Origin: Gemmatimonadales bacterium
Lineage (GTDB): Bacteria; Gemmatimonadota; Gemmatimonadetes; Palauibacterales; Palauibacteraceae
Assembly: GCA_030608825.1 (NCBI GenBank)
Contig: JAUWDL010000090.1
Location: 1 to 6,284, forward strand
DNA: 6,284 bases
Reading direction: 5' to 3'
In this document: one piece after another, positions 1-5,484 of the stretch
Layout of the letters: every line of letters begins with the position of its first letter
Numbering within the stretch: the stretch's first letter is position 1
Notes under the pieces: generated by a model
What the model was told of the DNA's origin: nothing
The model's database searches: none
The model's input: only the letters and a program-made list of their open reading frames with translations
Made by a program: the position numbers and the translations under genes

Positions 1-212
1 AGGACGTTGTCGACGTTCGGATACGACCGCAGGTACCCCAACGCCGCCAGCCGCCGCAGCGGATGAGGGCTGAACAGGCCCCGCCTGTGTCTGACCATCT
101 GGTCTCGCGCCAGAACCACGCCGATCAGGGCGGCCGTCACCGCTCCGAGCAAAACGAACCCAGTTACCTTCAGCGCGCGCGATGGCACCCGTTCCATCCT
201 CACGACCAACAC
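1..212 (-). CDS. Small membrane-anchored protein of unknown function (partial, C-terminus off the left edge)
   Basis: I do not recognise this gene. The frame opens one base after the recR stop and stays open to the window edge, giving 70 visible residues. After a short N-terminus (MLVVRMERVPSRALK) there is one hydrophobic segment at about residues 17-35 (TGFVLLGAVTAALIGVVLA), followed by a basic stretch (RDQMVRHRRG). This is the pattern of an N-terminal anchor with the following part on the positive, cytoplasmic side. The segment after it (HPLRRLAALGYLRSYPNVDNVL) looks helical and could begin a HEAT-like repeat, but that is a guess from too few residues. The GTG at 212 is preferred because a strong Shine-Dalgarno run (GGAGGGAG, 227-220) lies 7 nt upstream. 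The ATG at 197 is an alternative but has only GAGG directly touching it. The tight coupling to recR suggests co-transcription, not necessarily a repair role. Confidence 0.62.
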   Translation of the reverse strand, partial: MLVVRMERVPSRALKVTGFVLLGAVTAALIGVVLARDQMVRHRRGLFSPHPLRRLAALGYLRSYPNVDNV

Positions 213-213
213 A

Positions 214-801
214 TCACATCTCCCTCCGGCCAGCGAAAGCTTCGGCTATCGTAACCCCGTCCGCGTATTCCAAGTCTCCACCCACCGGCAAGCCCCGGGC
301 AAGCCGCGTGACCCTCAGGTCCTCCAGCGACGACACGATCCGGTGCAGGTACGTCGCCGTCGCCTCGCCCTCGACGCTCGGATTCGTGGCCACGATCACC
401 TCCCGCACCCCGTCACGCAGACGCGCGAGCAGCTCGGAGATGTTCAGCTGCTCGGGCCCGATCCCGTCGAGCGGAGAGAGCCTCCCGCCCAACACGTGGT
501 AGAGACCGTGGTAGTTCCCCGAGTTCTCGATCGCCGCGATGTCGGAGGCTTCCTCCACGACGCACAGCTGGTCGGAGGCCCGTCTCGGGTCGCCGCAGTA
601 CTCGCACGGATCCCGGTCACTGAGGTTGGCGCACCGGCTGCAGGTTCTCACCTCGTCGGCCACTCGGACGAGAGCCCCGGCCAACCGGCGTGTCTCCGTC
701 TGCGAGCTCTTCAGCAAATGATACGTCAGGCGTTGCGCGGTCTTGCGGCCGATGCCGGGCAGGCGGCTGAACTCGGTGATCAGCTCCTCGATGGCGGGCA
801 T
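214..801 (-). CDS. recR: Recombination mediator protein RecR
   Basis: A full-length 195-residue RecR, close to the usual size of about 200. It works with RecF and RecO in the cytoplasm to load RecA onto SSB-coated single-stranded gaps, and forms ring-shaped oligomers that clamp DNA. Visible parts in order: an N-terminal helix-hairpin-helix (EFSRLPGIGRKTAQRL, about residues 10-25); a four-cysteine zinc finger at C54, C57, C66 and C69; a Toprim domain with the acidic patch VVEEASDIAAIE at 81-92 and ATNPSVEGEATA at about 118-129; and the C-terminal GLPVGGDLEYAD segment at 160-171. All expected motifs are intact. The ATG start lies 7 nt after the ybaB stop; its ribosome-binding site is weak, so translational coupling to ybaB is likely. 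The dnaX-ybaB-recR order is widely conserved in bacteria. Confidence 0.97.
   Translation of the reverse strand: MPAIEELITEFSRLPGIGRKTAQRLTYHLLKSSQTETRRLAGALVRVADEVRTCSRCANLSDRDPCEYCGDPRRASDQLCVVEEASDIAAIENSGNYHGLYHVLGGRLSPLDGIGPEQLNISELLARLRDGVREVIVATNPSVEGEATATYLHRIVSSLEDLRVTRLARGLPVGGDLEYADGVTIAEAFAGRREM
220..227 (-). promoter_or_regulatory. Shine-Dalgarno site deciding the GTG start of the gene after recR
   Basis: GGAGGGAG on the minus strand lies inside the last codons of recR and ends 7 nt before the GTG at 212. This is ideal spacing for that GTG and about 22 nt too far for the ATG at 197. It indicates that translation of the downstream gene is initiated independently within the recR end, with near-overlapping stop and start. 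Confidence 0.55.
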
Positions 802-808
802 CGGACCA

Positions 809-1144
809 TCAGCCGCCGAACAGGCCCGCGACGTTCGAGATCGGAAGGCCTCCCGCAGCCTCCTTCATCTCTTTCTCCATCGTCTCTCTTGCCCGCCGCT
901 GGACCTCGGAGACCGCTGCCAGGATCAGGTCCTCCAGCATCTCGACGTCCTCGGGATCCACCACGGCCGGATCGAGTTTCAGCCGGCGCACATTCCCGCG
1001 GCCATCCGCGCTGACTTCCACCATTCCCCCACCGCTCGTGGCGCTGAGGGTCTCCTTCTCCAATCGATCGTTCAAGTCGGCCAGCCGCGTCTGCATCTGC
1101 TGACCGAGTTGAAACAGCTGTTGCAGGTTTCCCATGCTATCCAC
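809..1144 (-). CDS. ybaB: Nucleoid-associated protein, YbaB/EbfC family
   Basis: A 111-residue protein of the YbaB/EbfC family, small dimeric DNA-binding proteins that coat the nucleoid and are almost always encoded between dnaX and recR, as here. The N-terminal helix (NLQQLFQLGQQMQTRLADLN) is the usual long amphipathic coil. It is followed by the beta core (TSGGGMVEVSADGRGNVRRL, about 36-55), the conserved acidic stretch LDPAVVDPEDVEMLEDLI, and a second helix with a glycine-rich tail ending in AGLFGG. The GTG start at 1144 is chosen because AAGGAG at 1157-1152 sits 7 nt before it. The ATG at 1135 (three codons in) would have a 16-nt gap. The gene begins 4 nt after the dnaX stop and its ribosome-binding site lies inside the dnaX tail, so the two are probably translated together. 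Its exact biochemical role is unsettled in the family. Confidence 0.95.
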   Translation of the reverse strand: MDSMGNLQQLFQLGQQMQTRLADLNDRLEKETLSATSGGGMVEVSADGRGNVRRLKLDPAVVDPEDVEMLEDLILAAVSEVQRRARETMEKEMKEAAGGLPISNVAGLFGG

Positions 1145-1148
1145 CGGG

Positions 1149-2870
1149 TCACTCCTTCAAGGTGAGATCAAGCTTTTCTACCGCATCGCGCAGCGCGGGA
1201 TCCAGGGCCACCATCTCATCTACGCGCTGCTGGCGGGTATTCCGAGCGGTGAACCTCTCCCTCCTCCGGCTCTCCTCGAGCCGAATCGAGAACGCGTCGG
1301 CGTCCTGCCCGAGGCGGGTCGCCAGCGTGCCCCGAAAGGCCCCGGAGCGCGCCATGTCCGAGAGAAACGCCTCGAGATCCGCGCGCAGGCCCGGCGGGAC
1401 CTCGAGCACCAGGACCTGACCGTCGACTTCGACCGGGCGTACCCCGCGCAGCGCCAGGACCTGCCCTCCCAACTCGGTCGTCCCCTCGAGAACTTCCTTC
1501 CATATGTCGCGCAATGCGGTAGCCGTTCTTGCCGGACTCGTCCTGGCACCGGTCGCTTCCGCGACCGGCGGGGGCTCGGGCTCCGGCCGCGGTCGGGCCT
1601 TCCGCGGCGTGGGCGACGCCGGAGCGGAGCGGCTTCTCGGCGCCGGCCGGGCCTCGGGATGAAGCTCGACCTCAGTCTCGGGGCGCTCGCCGGAGCTTCC
1701 CTTCGTGTCCCGCCGAGGGGGCGGGCCGGCGCCAGCCGCCTCGAGCAACGCCTGGAGCTCGACCGTCGAATCCATGACGACGAGCCGAAGCAGCAATACC
1801 TCTAGCTGCACCCGCTCGTGACCGCTCCGACCCAGCCCACCGCGCGCTTCGAAGTCGGTGACCGCGACCAGGAGCCGCAGGAGGTCGACTTCCTCGAAGC
1901 GGGCAGCCATCTCGGCGAACCTCTCCCGGCTCTCGGGAAGGATCTCCAGCGAAGCGCTCTCGGAGTCGGCACGCAGAATGAGGAGCGTCCTCAGGGTCTC
2001 GGCCAGGCCGCGAACGAACTCCGACGCGTCGTATCCGTCGTCCAGCAGCGCGCGGACGAAAGGGAAGACGGCAGCGCGGTCACGATTCGACACGGCGCTC
2101 AGGAACTCGAGATAGCGCTCCTCGTCAACGAGTCCCAACATGCGGCGGACTTCATCGACCTCCACCCTCTCACCGAGAGAGAGCACCTGGTCGAGAAGCG
2201 AGAGCGCGTCCCGCACCCCTCCTTCCGCCCGGCGCGCGATGGAGATGAGCGCGGCATCCTCGGCGGCGACGCCTTCGCGACTCACCACCTCGCGGAGCCT
2301 CTCGACGATCTCCGCGACCGGTACCCGGCGGAAGTCGAACCTCTGACAGCGGGAGAGGACCGGCGCGGCGGTATTCCTGATCTTGTGCGGCTCGGTCGTG
2401 GCGAACACGAAGATCACGCGCGGCGGAGGCTCCTCCAGGATCTTCAGCAGCGTGTTCCAGGCCTCGCGCGTGAGCATGTGCGCCTCGTCGACGATGTACA
2501 CCTTGAAGCGATGCTCATCGGACGGCGCGTACATCGCCCGTTCCCGCAGATCTCTGGCATCGTCGACGCCACGGTGGGAGGCGGCGTCGATCTCCACCAC
2601 GTCCAGCGAGGCTTGTCCCGCCCAGATCCGCTGGCAGGAAATGCACTCGCCGCAGGGCTCACCGTTCTGCGCCGACTCGCAGTTGAGGGCCATCGCGAGG
2701 AGCCGGGCGGCGGTCGTCTTACCGACGCCCCGCGGTCCGCAGAAGAGATAGGCGTGAGCGACCCGGCCGCCCTCCACGGCAGACCGGATCGTGGCGCTGA
2801 CGTGCTGCTGGCCTACAAGCTCGGTGAACTGACGAGGTCGGTGCTTTCTGGCGAGTGCGGTGTGGTGCAT
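1149..2870 (-). CDS. dnaX: DNA polymerase III subunit tau/gamma (DnaX)
   Basis: A 573-residue clamp-loader ATPase, which drives loading of the sliding clamp at the replication fork and, in its tau form, links clamp loader, polymerase and helicase. The AAA+ module shows Walker A (GPRGVGKT, 45-52), a zinc-binding set C64, C73, C76, C79, Walker B (VYIVDEAH, 124-131), sensor 1 around ATTE (157-160), the SRC arginine-finger motif (173-175) and sensor 2 (GGVRDALSLLDQ, 217-228). The domain III helical collar extends to about residue 385. A proline-, arginine- and glutamate-rich linker follows at roughly 398-460, then a compact C-terminal domain beginning LRDIWKEVLEG, probably the tau-type polymerase contact. 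The ATG at 2870 starts the standard MHHTALARKHRPRQF opening. The frame stays open further upstream to an ATG at 3020, but that part runs through the SRP RNA and is not homologous to DnaX. I saw no A-rich slippery site, so a frameshifted gamma form is not supported. Confidence 0.96.
   Translation of the reverse strand: MHHTALARKHRPRQFTELVGQQHVSATIRSAVEGGRVAHAYLFCGPRGVGKTTAARLLAMALNCESAQNGEPCGECISCQRIWAGQASLDVVEIDAASHRGVDDARDLRERAMYAPSDEHRFKVYIVDEAHMLTREAWNTLLKILEEPPPRVIFVFATTEPHKIRNTAAPVLSRCQRFDFRRVPVAEIVERLREVVSREGVAAEDAALISIARRAEGGVRDALSLLDQVLSLGERVEVDEVRRMLGLVDEERYLEFLSAVSNRDRAAVFPFVRALLDDGYDASEFVRGLAETLRTLLILRADSESASLEILPESRERFAEMAARFEEVDLLRLLVAVTDFEARGGLGRSGHERVQLEVLLLRLVVMDSTVELQALLEAAGAGPPPRRDTKGSSGERPETEVELHPEARPAPRSRSAPASPTPRKARPRPEPEPPPVAEATGARTSPARTATALRDIWKEVLEGTTELGGQVLALRGVRPVEVDGQVLVLEVPPGLRADLEAFLSDMARSGAFRGTLATRLGQDADAFSIRLEESRRRERFTARNTRQQRVDEMVALDPALRDAVEKLDLTLKE
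1152..1157 (-). promoter_or_regulatory. Shine-Dalgarno site deciding the GTG start of ybaB
   Basis: AAGGAG on the minus strand, embedded in the last codons of dnaX, ends 7 nt before the GTG at 1144. The spacing favours that GTG over the ATG at 1135. Confidence 0.55.
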
Positions 2871-2901
2871 CGGCCCCAAGCTACGATCGCGGGGAACGGG
2901 T

Positions 2902-2921
2902 CGAAAGACGGGGCGAGCCCC
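2902..2921 (-). terminator. Short GC hairpin after the SRP RNA (weak terminator or processing signal)
   Basis: On the minus strand GGGG-CTCG-CCCC (2921-2910) forms a 4-bp stem with a four-base loop, followed by GTCTTTCG. It starts 15 nt after the predicted SRP RNA 3' end and 40 nt before dnaX. The stem is short and its T-run is interrupted, so termination may be partial, letting transcription continue into dnaX. Read on the plus strand, the same stem is followed by an uninterrupted TTTT, but no plus-strand gene needs it. Confidence 0.3.
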
Positions 2922-2936
2922 TTTTATCAGAGCAGA

Positions 2937-3031
2937 GCCCCAGGCGGACCGTGGCGACGCTCCCGCGCTTACCGCTGCTGCCTTCGCGGCCCTGACGGGG
3001 TTCACGCGCTCGCGCCCCACGGGCCTGGGGC
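2937..3031 (-). ncRNA. ffs: Signal recognition particle RNA, small bacterial (4.5S) type
   Basis: A 95-nt RNA gene that would scaffold the protein Ffh to target nascent membrane proteins to FtsY. The conserved helix 8 core is present: GTCAGG (2996-2991) on the 5' side and AGCAG (2979-2975) on the 3' side, flanked by CCG/CGG pairing, with GCC/GGC closing the apical loop. The long hairpin also closes correctly: GCCCCAGG (3031-3024) pairs perfectly with CCTGGGGC (2944-2937), CCGTGG (3022-3017) with CCACGG (2954-2949), and GGCGC (3016-3012) with GCGTC (2960-2956, one G-U pair). Position supports the call: SRP RNA directly precedes dnaX-ybaB-recR in Bacillus too. No Alu domain is present, as in the short form. 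The odd point is the apical loop, GCGAA (2987-2983), one base longer than the usual GGAA-type tetraloop. Ends are inferred from the terminal helix and may be off by a few bases. Confidence 0.92.
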
Positions 3032-3037
3032 GGAGGG

Positions 3038-3066
3038 AAGCTAGACCCGGCGAGAAGCCGAATCAA
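3038..3066 (-). promoter_or_regulatory. Candidate sigma-70 promoter of the SRP RNA
   Basis: On the minus strand TTGATT (3066-3061) resembles a -35 box, followed after exactly 17 nt by TAGCTT (3043-3038), a poor -10 box (3 of 6 consensus bases). Six nucleotides then separate it from the G at 3031, the first base of the terminal SRP RNA helix. The hexamers alone are weak; the case rests on both spacings matching and pointing to the structurally defined RNA 5' end. The promoter would also serve dnaX-ybaB-recR by read-through. Confidence 0.4.
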
Positions 3067-3098
3067 CTCCGCGCGAGCGGATCGAGTGAACGGCCTGG

Positions 3099-3449
3099 TC
3101 AGGTGTCCTCGCCGAAGAACGCGTTGGGGATGTGCTCGACGGTTGGCTGGCGCCCCTCTTCGAATCGCACCGCCACCGCATCGAAGCGAAACTCCACGCC
3201 CACTCGGGGATGTGCACGGATCCAGGAGGCCGCGGCCCGGCGCACCTCCCTTCGCTTGGCCCAGGTTATCGCCTCCAGGGGATGTTGCGGCCCACCGCGG
3301 CGAGTCTTTACCTCGACGAAGGCGACGACCCTCCCATCCAGCGCCACGATGTCCAGCTCCCGGTGCCCCGTGCGCCAGTTCCGAGCCAGGATCTCGAGAC
3401 CTCGAGACTTCAGGTAGCCAGCGGCGATATCCTCGCCTCGCCTCGCCAG
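3099..3449 (-). CDS. yraN: YraN/UPF0102 family endonuclease-like protein, start codon unclear
   Basis: A member of the UPF0102 (YraN) family, which has the fold of Holliday-junction resolvases and restriction-type nucleases; its cellular job is not firmly known. The conserved signatures are all readable: RRGEDIAAGYL with the first acidic residue, ILARNWRTGHRELDIV with the E-x-D motif, and AFVEVKTRRGG with the E-x-K motif, followed by the usual basic helix (WAKRREVRRAAASWI) and FRFDAVAV. The family is normally about 115-125 residues. The difficulty is the start. No ATG, GTG or TTG exists in frame from the aroF stop (3503-3501) down to the GTG at 3347, which falls after the E-x-D motif and would leave an 82-residue stump. 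The coordinates given use the in-frame CTG at 3449 (116 residues), the only near-cognate start that keeps the domain whole. The coding frame is open up to 3500. A sequencing indel or a lost start are alternatives. YraN itself is a firm call; its 5' end is not. Confidence 0.8.
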   Translation of the reverse strand: MARRGEDIAAGYLKSRGLEILARNWRTGHRELDIVALDGRVVAFVEVKTRRGGPQHPLEAITWAKRREVRRAAASWIRAHPRVGVEFRFDAVAVRFEEGRQPTVEHIPNAFFGEDT

Positions 3450-3500
3450 GCGGGCGGCTTCAGGGAGGGACTTCGATAAGGGGTCGACGAGGCCGTCGCT

Positions 3501-4553
3501 TCAGGCTCCGGCCACGGCCGCGGGCCGCGCGGGTTCGGCAAGGTCGCGGCCGATCGCCTGGGCGATCAACCGCAGCTGCGAGCTCAGCACGTCGAACTGA
3601 TCGGGCGTGAGCGACTGGGCTCCGTCCGACACCGCCTCGGCCGGCATCGGGTGGACCTCCACCATCACACCGTCCGCGCCTGCCGCGATCGCCGCGCGCG
3701 CCATCGGCGAGACCTTGCCGCGGCTGCCGGTGCCGTGACTCGGGTCCGCTATGATCGGCAGGTGTGAGAGCTCCTTCACGGTCGGGATCGCCGTCAGGTC
3801 CAGCAGGTTCCGCGCGTGTGAATCGAAGGAGCGGATGCCGCGCTCGCAGAGGATCACGCGCGATTCACCTTCGAGAAGCACGTACTCGGCGGAGAGAAGC
3901 ATCTCCTCCACCGACGCACCCATGCCGCGCTTCAGCAGGACCGGCCGGTCGGCACGGCCCGCGGCTCTCAGGCGGGAGTAGTTCTGCATGTTGCGGGCAC
4001 CGATCTGGAGGATGTCGGCGTGCTCGGCCACAACCTCCACGCTCTCCGGATCCAGCACTTCGGTCACGACCGCCAGCCCCGTCTCCTCGCGGGCGAGCGC
4101 CAGCAGGCGGAGCCCCTCCTCTCCCAGCCCCTGGAAGGAATAGGGGGAAGTCCTGGGCTTGAACGCGCCGCCCCGCAGAACCGTGGCTCCGGCGGCCCGC
4201 ACTCGACGCGCCGTCTCGAGAATCTGCTCCTCGGACTCGACAGCGCACGGCCCGGCGATCAGCACGACCTCGCCCGCCCCGAAGCACGCGCCGTTGGGAA
4301 GCCGGATGACCGTGTTCTCGGGATGCCAGTCGCGGCTCGCCCGCCGGTAGGGCGGGGAGATGTGGATCACCCGAAACACCCCCGGCAGCGAGTCCAGCCG
4401 ACCCGGATCGATGCGGCCGTCGTTCCCGACGAGCGCGACCGCCGTGCGACGCCTCCCGGGAATCGGCTCGGCGCCGTAGCCCATCTCCTCTATGGTGCGC
4501 ACGACGGCGGCGATCTGTTCCTCGCTCGCGCCGTGCTTCATGACGATCAACAT
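3501..4553 (-). CDS. aroF: 3-deoxy-7-phosphoheptulonate (DAHP) synthase, type I-beta, with N-terminal regulatory domain
   Basis: A 350-residue enzyme that condenses phosphoenolpyruvate and erythrose 4-phosphate to DAHP, the first step of the shikimate route to aromatic amino acids. Residues 1-70 form a ferredoxin/ACT-like domain like that of the Thermotoga maritima enzyme, where it confers feedback inhibition by tyrosine or phenylalanine. The catalytic barrel carries the metal ligands C103 (LIAGPCAVE), H273 (DPSHG), E299 (VEVHP) and D310 (SDGAQS), and the phosphate-binding stretch [18 protein letters not shown] at 125-142 with LLKRG at 206-210. All catalytic residues I can place are present. 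The ATG at 4553 has GGAG 9 nt upstream and gives the expected N-terminus ([10 protein letters not shown]). The gene is separated from the upstream MBL gene by 114 nt in which I see no clear terminator or promoter. No other aromatic-pathway gene is in view, so its placement among DNA-maintenance genes is unexplained. Confidence 0.96.
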   Translation of the reverse strand: MLIVMKHGASEEQIAAVVRTIEEMGYGAEPIPGRRRTAVALVGNDGRIDPGRLDSLPGVFRVIHISPPYRRASRDWHPENTVIRLPNGACFGAGEVVLIAGPCAVESEEQILETARRVRAAGATVLRGGAFKPRTSPYSFQGLGEEGLRLLALAREETGLAVVTEVLDPESVEVVAEHADILQIGARNMQNYSRLRAAGRADRPVLLKRGMGASVEEMLLSAEYVLLEGESRVILCERGIRSFDSHARNLLDLTAIPTVKELSHLPIIADPSHGTGSRGKVSPMARAAIAAGADGVMVEVHPMPAEAVSDGAQSLTPDQFDVLSSQLRLIAQAIGRDLAEPARPAAVAGA

Positions 4554-4562
4554 CGCTCAGGA

Positions 4563-4566
4563 CTCC
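4563..4566 (-). promoter_or_regulatory. Shine-Dalgarno site of aroF
   Basis: GGAG on the minus strand ends 9 nt before the ATG at 4553. It supports that ATG over the internal ATG at 4541, four codons later. Confidence 0.4.
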
Positions 4567-4667
4567 GCCTCGGTACCGGCATCCCACCAGAACACCCGGC
4601 TCGGACCCGCTCAACTTCTCGCAAAACGGCCACGAGCACAAACCTCCCGCGGCAGTTCACCCGCGCG

Positions 4668-5459
4668 TCAACTCTCACCGGTCCCCCCACTCCAGGCATC
4701 GCCGTCGCTCAGGACGCGGACCGCACCCTCGTAGCCGGCCGTCGACAGAAGTTCCGCGACGTCGTCGCGACGCCGAAAGTGGGGGTAGACATGGGTAACC
4801 CACAGGAGGCCGGGATTAGCCGCCCCAGCAAGCGACGCGAGCCGCCTCGGCGAGAGGTGATTGTCGCTGACCTCGTCATCCGCCAGTGAACACTCCGCGA
4901 TCAGGACGTCCAATCCGCCCAGGAAGGAGCCGAGTGCACGAGCATCGCCCTCCGGAAGCCCGGTGTCGCCGGTGTACCCAACCGCGGCATCACGCCCCTG
5001 AATCCGCACGGCGTGGCTCTCCTCCGTGTGCGCCGTGGAGCGTACGGAAAGCTCCAGGCCGCCCTCCGTGGCCTGCCCAACGCCTTCTTCTAGCTCGTGA
5101 ATCCGAACGGCGAAGCCCGGGTGCAGAACGTAGTCGCCCACCGCGGCCGCCAACCTCGAGAAGAGGCGGCCCGTGCCCAGCGGCCCCCACACCGTCAGAG
5201 GCTCGCCACGCTCAGGCGCGGCCCCGTGCCTGAGCGCGAAGAAGAGGCCCGGCAGCGCCCCGATGTGGTCCGCGTGAAAGTGGGTGATGACGATATCGGT
5301 GATGCTCTTCCACGGGAGGTCCCATCTGGCGAGTCCCTGCAGGGCGCCGGGGCCGCAATCGATCAGCAGCCGGGAGCCGGCAGCCTCCAGGTAGAAGCAG
5401 CTGCCGCCACGGTCGCCCTCCGGCACGACGGTGCCCGTACCGACGGCTACCAGTCGCAT
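4668..5459 (-). CDS. Metallo-beta-lactamase-fold hydrolase, RNase Z-like
   Basis: A 263-residue protein of the metallo-beta-lactamase superfamily, closest in layout to RNase Z and its relatives. It shows the strand MRLVAVGTGT, the turn LLIDCGPGAL (31-40), and the metal motif H60-F-H62-A-D64-H65 (ITHFHADHIG). Further probable ligands are H144 (STAHTEESHA), D165 (GYTGDTG) and H223 (WVTHVYP), and H201 (NHLSP) sits where family members carry a conserved catalytic histidine. Two zinc ions are expected. Canonical RNase Z has a protruding arm of some 50 residues between the H144 and D165 equivalents that grips tRNA; here only about 20 residues lie between them, so tRNA 3' processing is not assured. 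It may be annotated as ribonuclease Z, or as a YhfI-like or general MBL hydrolase. The ATG at 5459 follows the smc stop by 25 nt, which suggests co-transcription. No clear ribosome-binding site is visible. No signal peptide is seen, so it should be cytoplasmic. Confidence 0.88.
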   Translation of the reverse strand: MRLVAVGTGTVVPEGDRGGSCFYLEAAGSRLLIDCGPGALQGLARWDLPWKSITDIVITHFHADHIGALPGLFFALRHGAAPERGEPLTVWGPLGTGRLFSRLAAAVGDYVLHPGFAVRIHELEEGVGQATEGGLELSVRSTAHTEESHAVRIQGRDAAVGYTGDTGLPEGDARALGSFLGGLDVLIAECSLADDEVSDNHLSPRRLASLAGAANPGLLWVTHVYPHFRRRDDVAELLSTAGYEGAVRVLSDGDAWSGGTGES

Positions 5460-5484
5460 CGGCAGGATTCGGGGGCGCCGCGCC

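Noticed and set aside
2918..2930. GATAAA after the SRP RNA as a -10 box for dnaX
   Set aside because: No acceptable -35 box at the right distance, and the hexamer is imperfect.
2871..3020. N-terminal extension of DnaX from an ATG at 3020
   Set aside because: It passes through the SRP RNA and leader, has no DnaX likeness, and the standard DnaX opening begins at the ATG at 2870.
1818..3044. A 408-codon open frame on the plus strand
   Set aside because: It lies opposite dnaX and the SRP RNA and its translation is rich in E, R, H and D with no family motif; this is the usual shadow of a GC-rich gene.
3501..3503. TGA as a sense codon, making AroF-YraN a normal fusion under an altered genetic code
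   Set aside because: recR, ybaB, dnaX, yraN, the MBL gene and smc all end at TGA where the families end, and tryptophan is written TGG, so general reassignment is excluded; site-specific read-through remains possible.
3865..4641. A 258-codon minus-strand frame overlapping aroF
   Set aside because: It is out of frame with the clearly conserved DAHP synthase and shows only arginine- and glycine-rich shadow composition.
4648..4667. A stem CGCGG/CCGCG just after the MBL stop as a terminator
   Set aside because: Only five base pairs, an eight-base loop and no T-run after it; not distinguishable from chance in GC-rich DNA.
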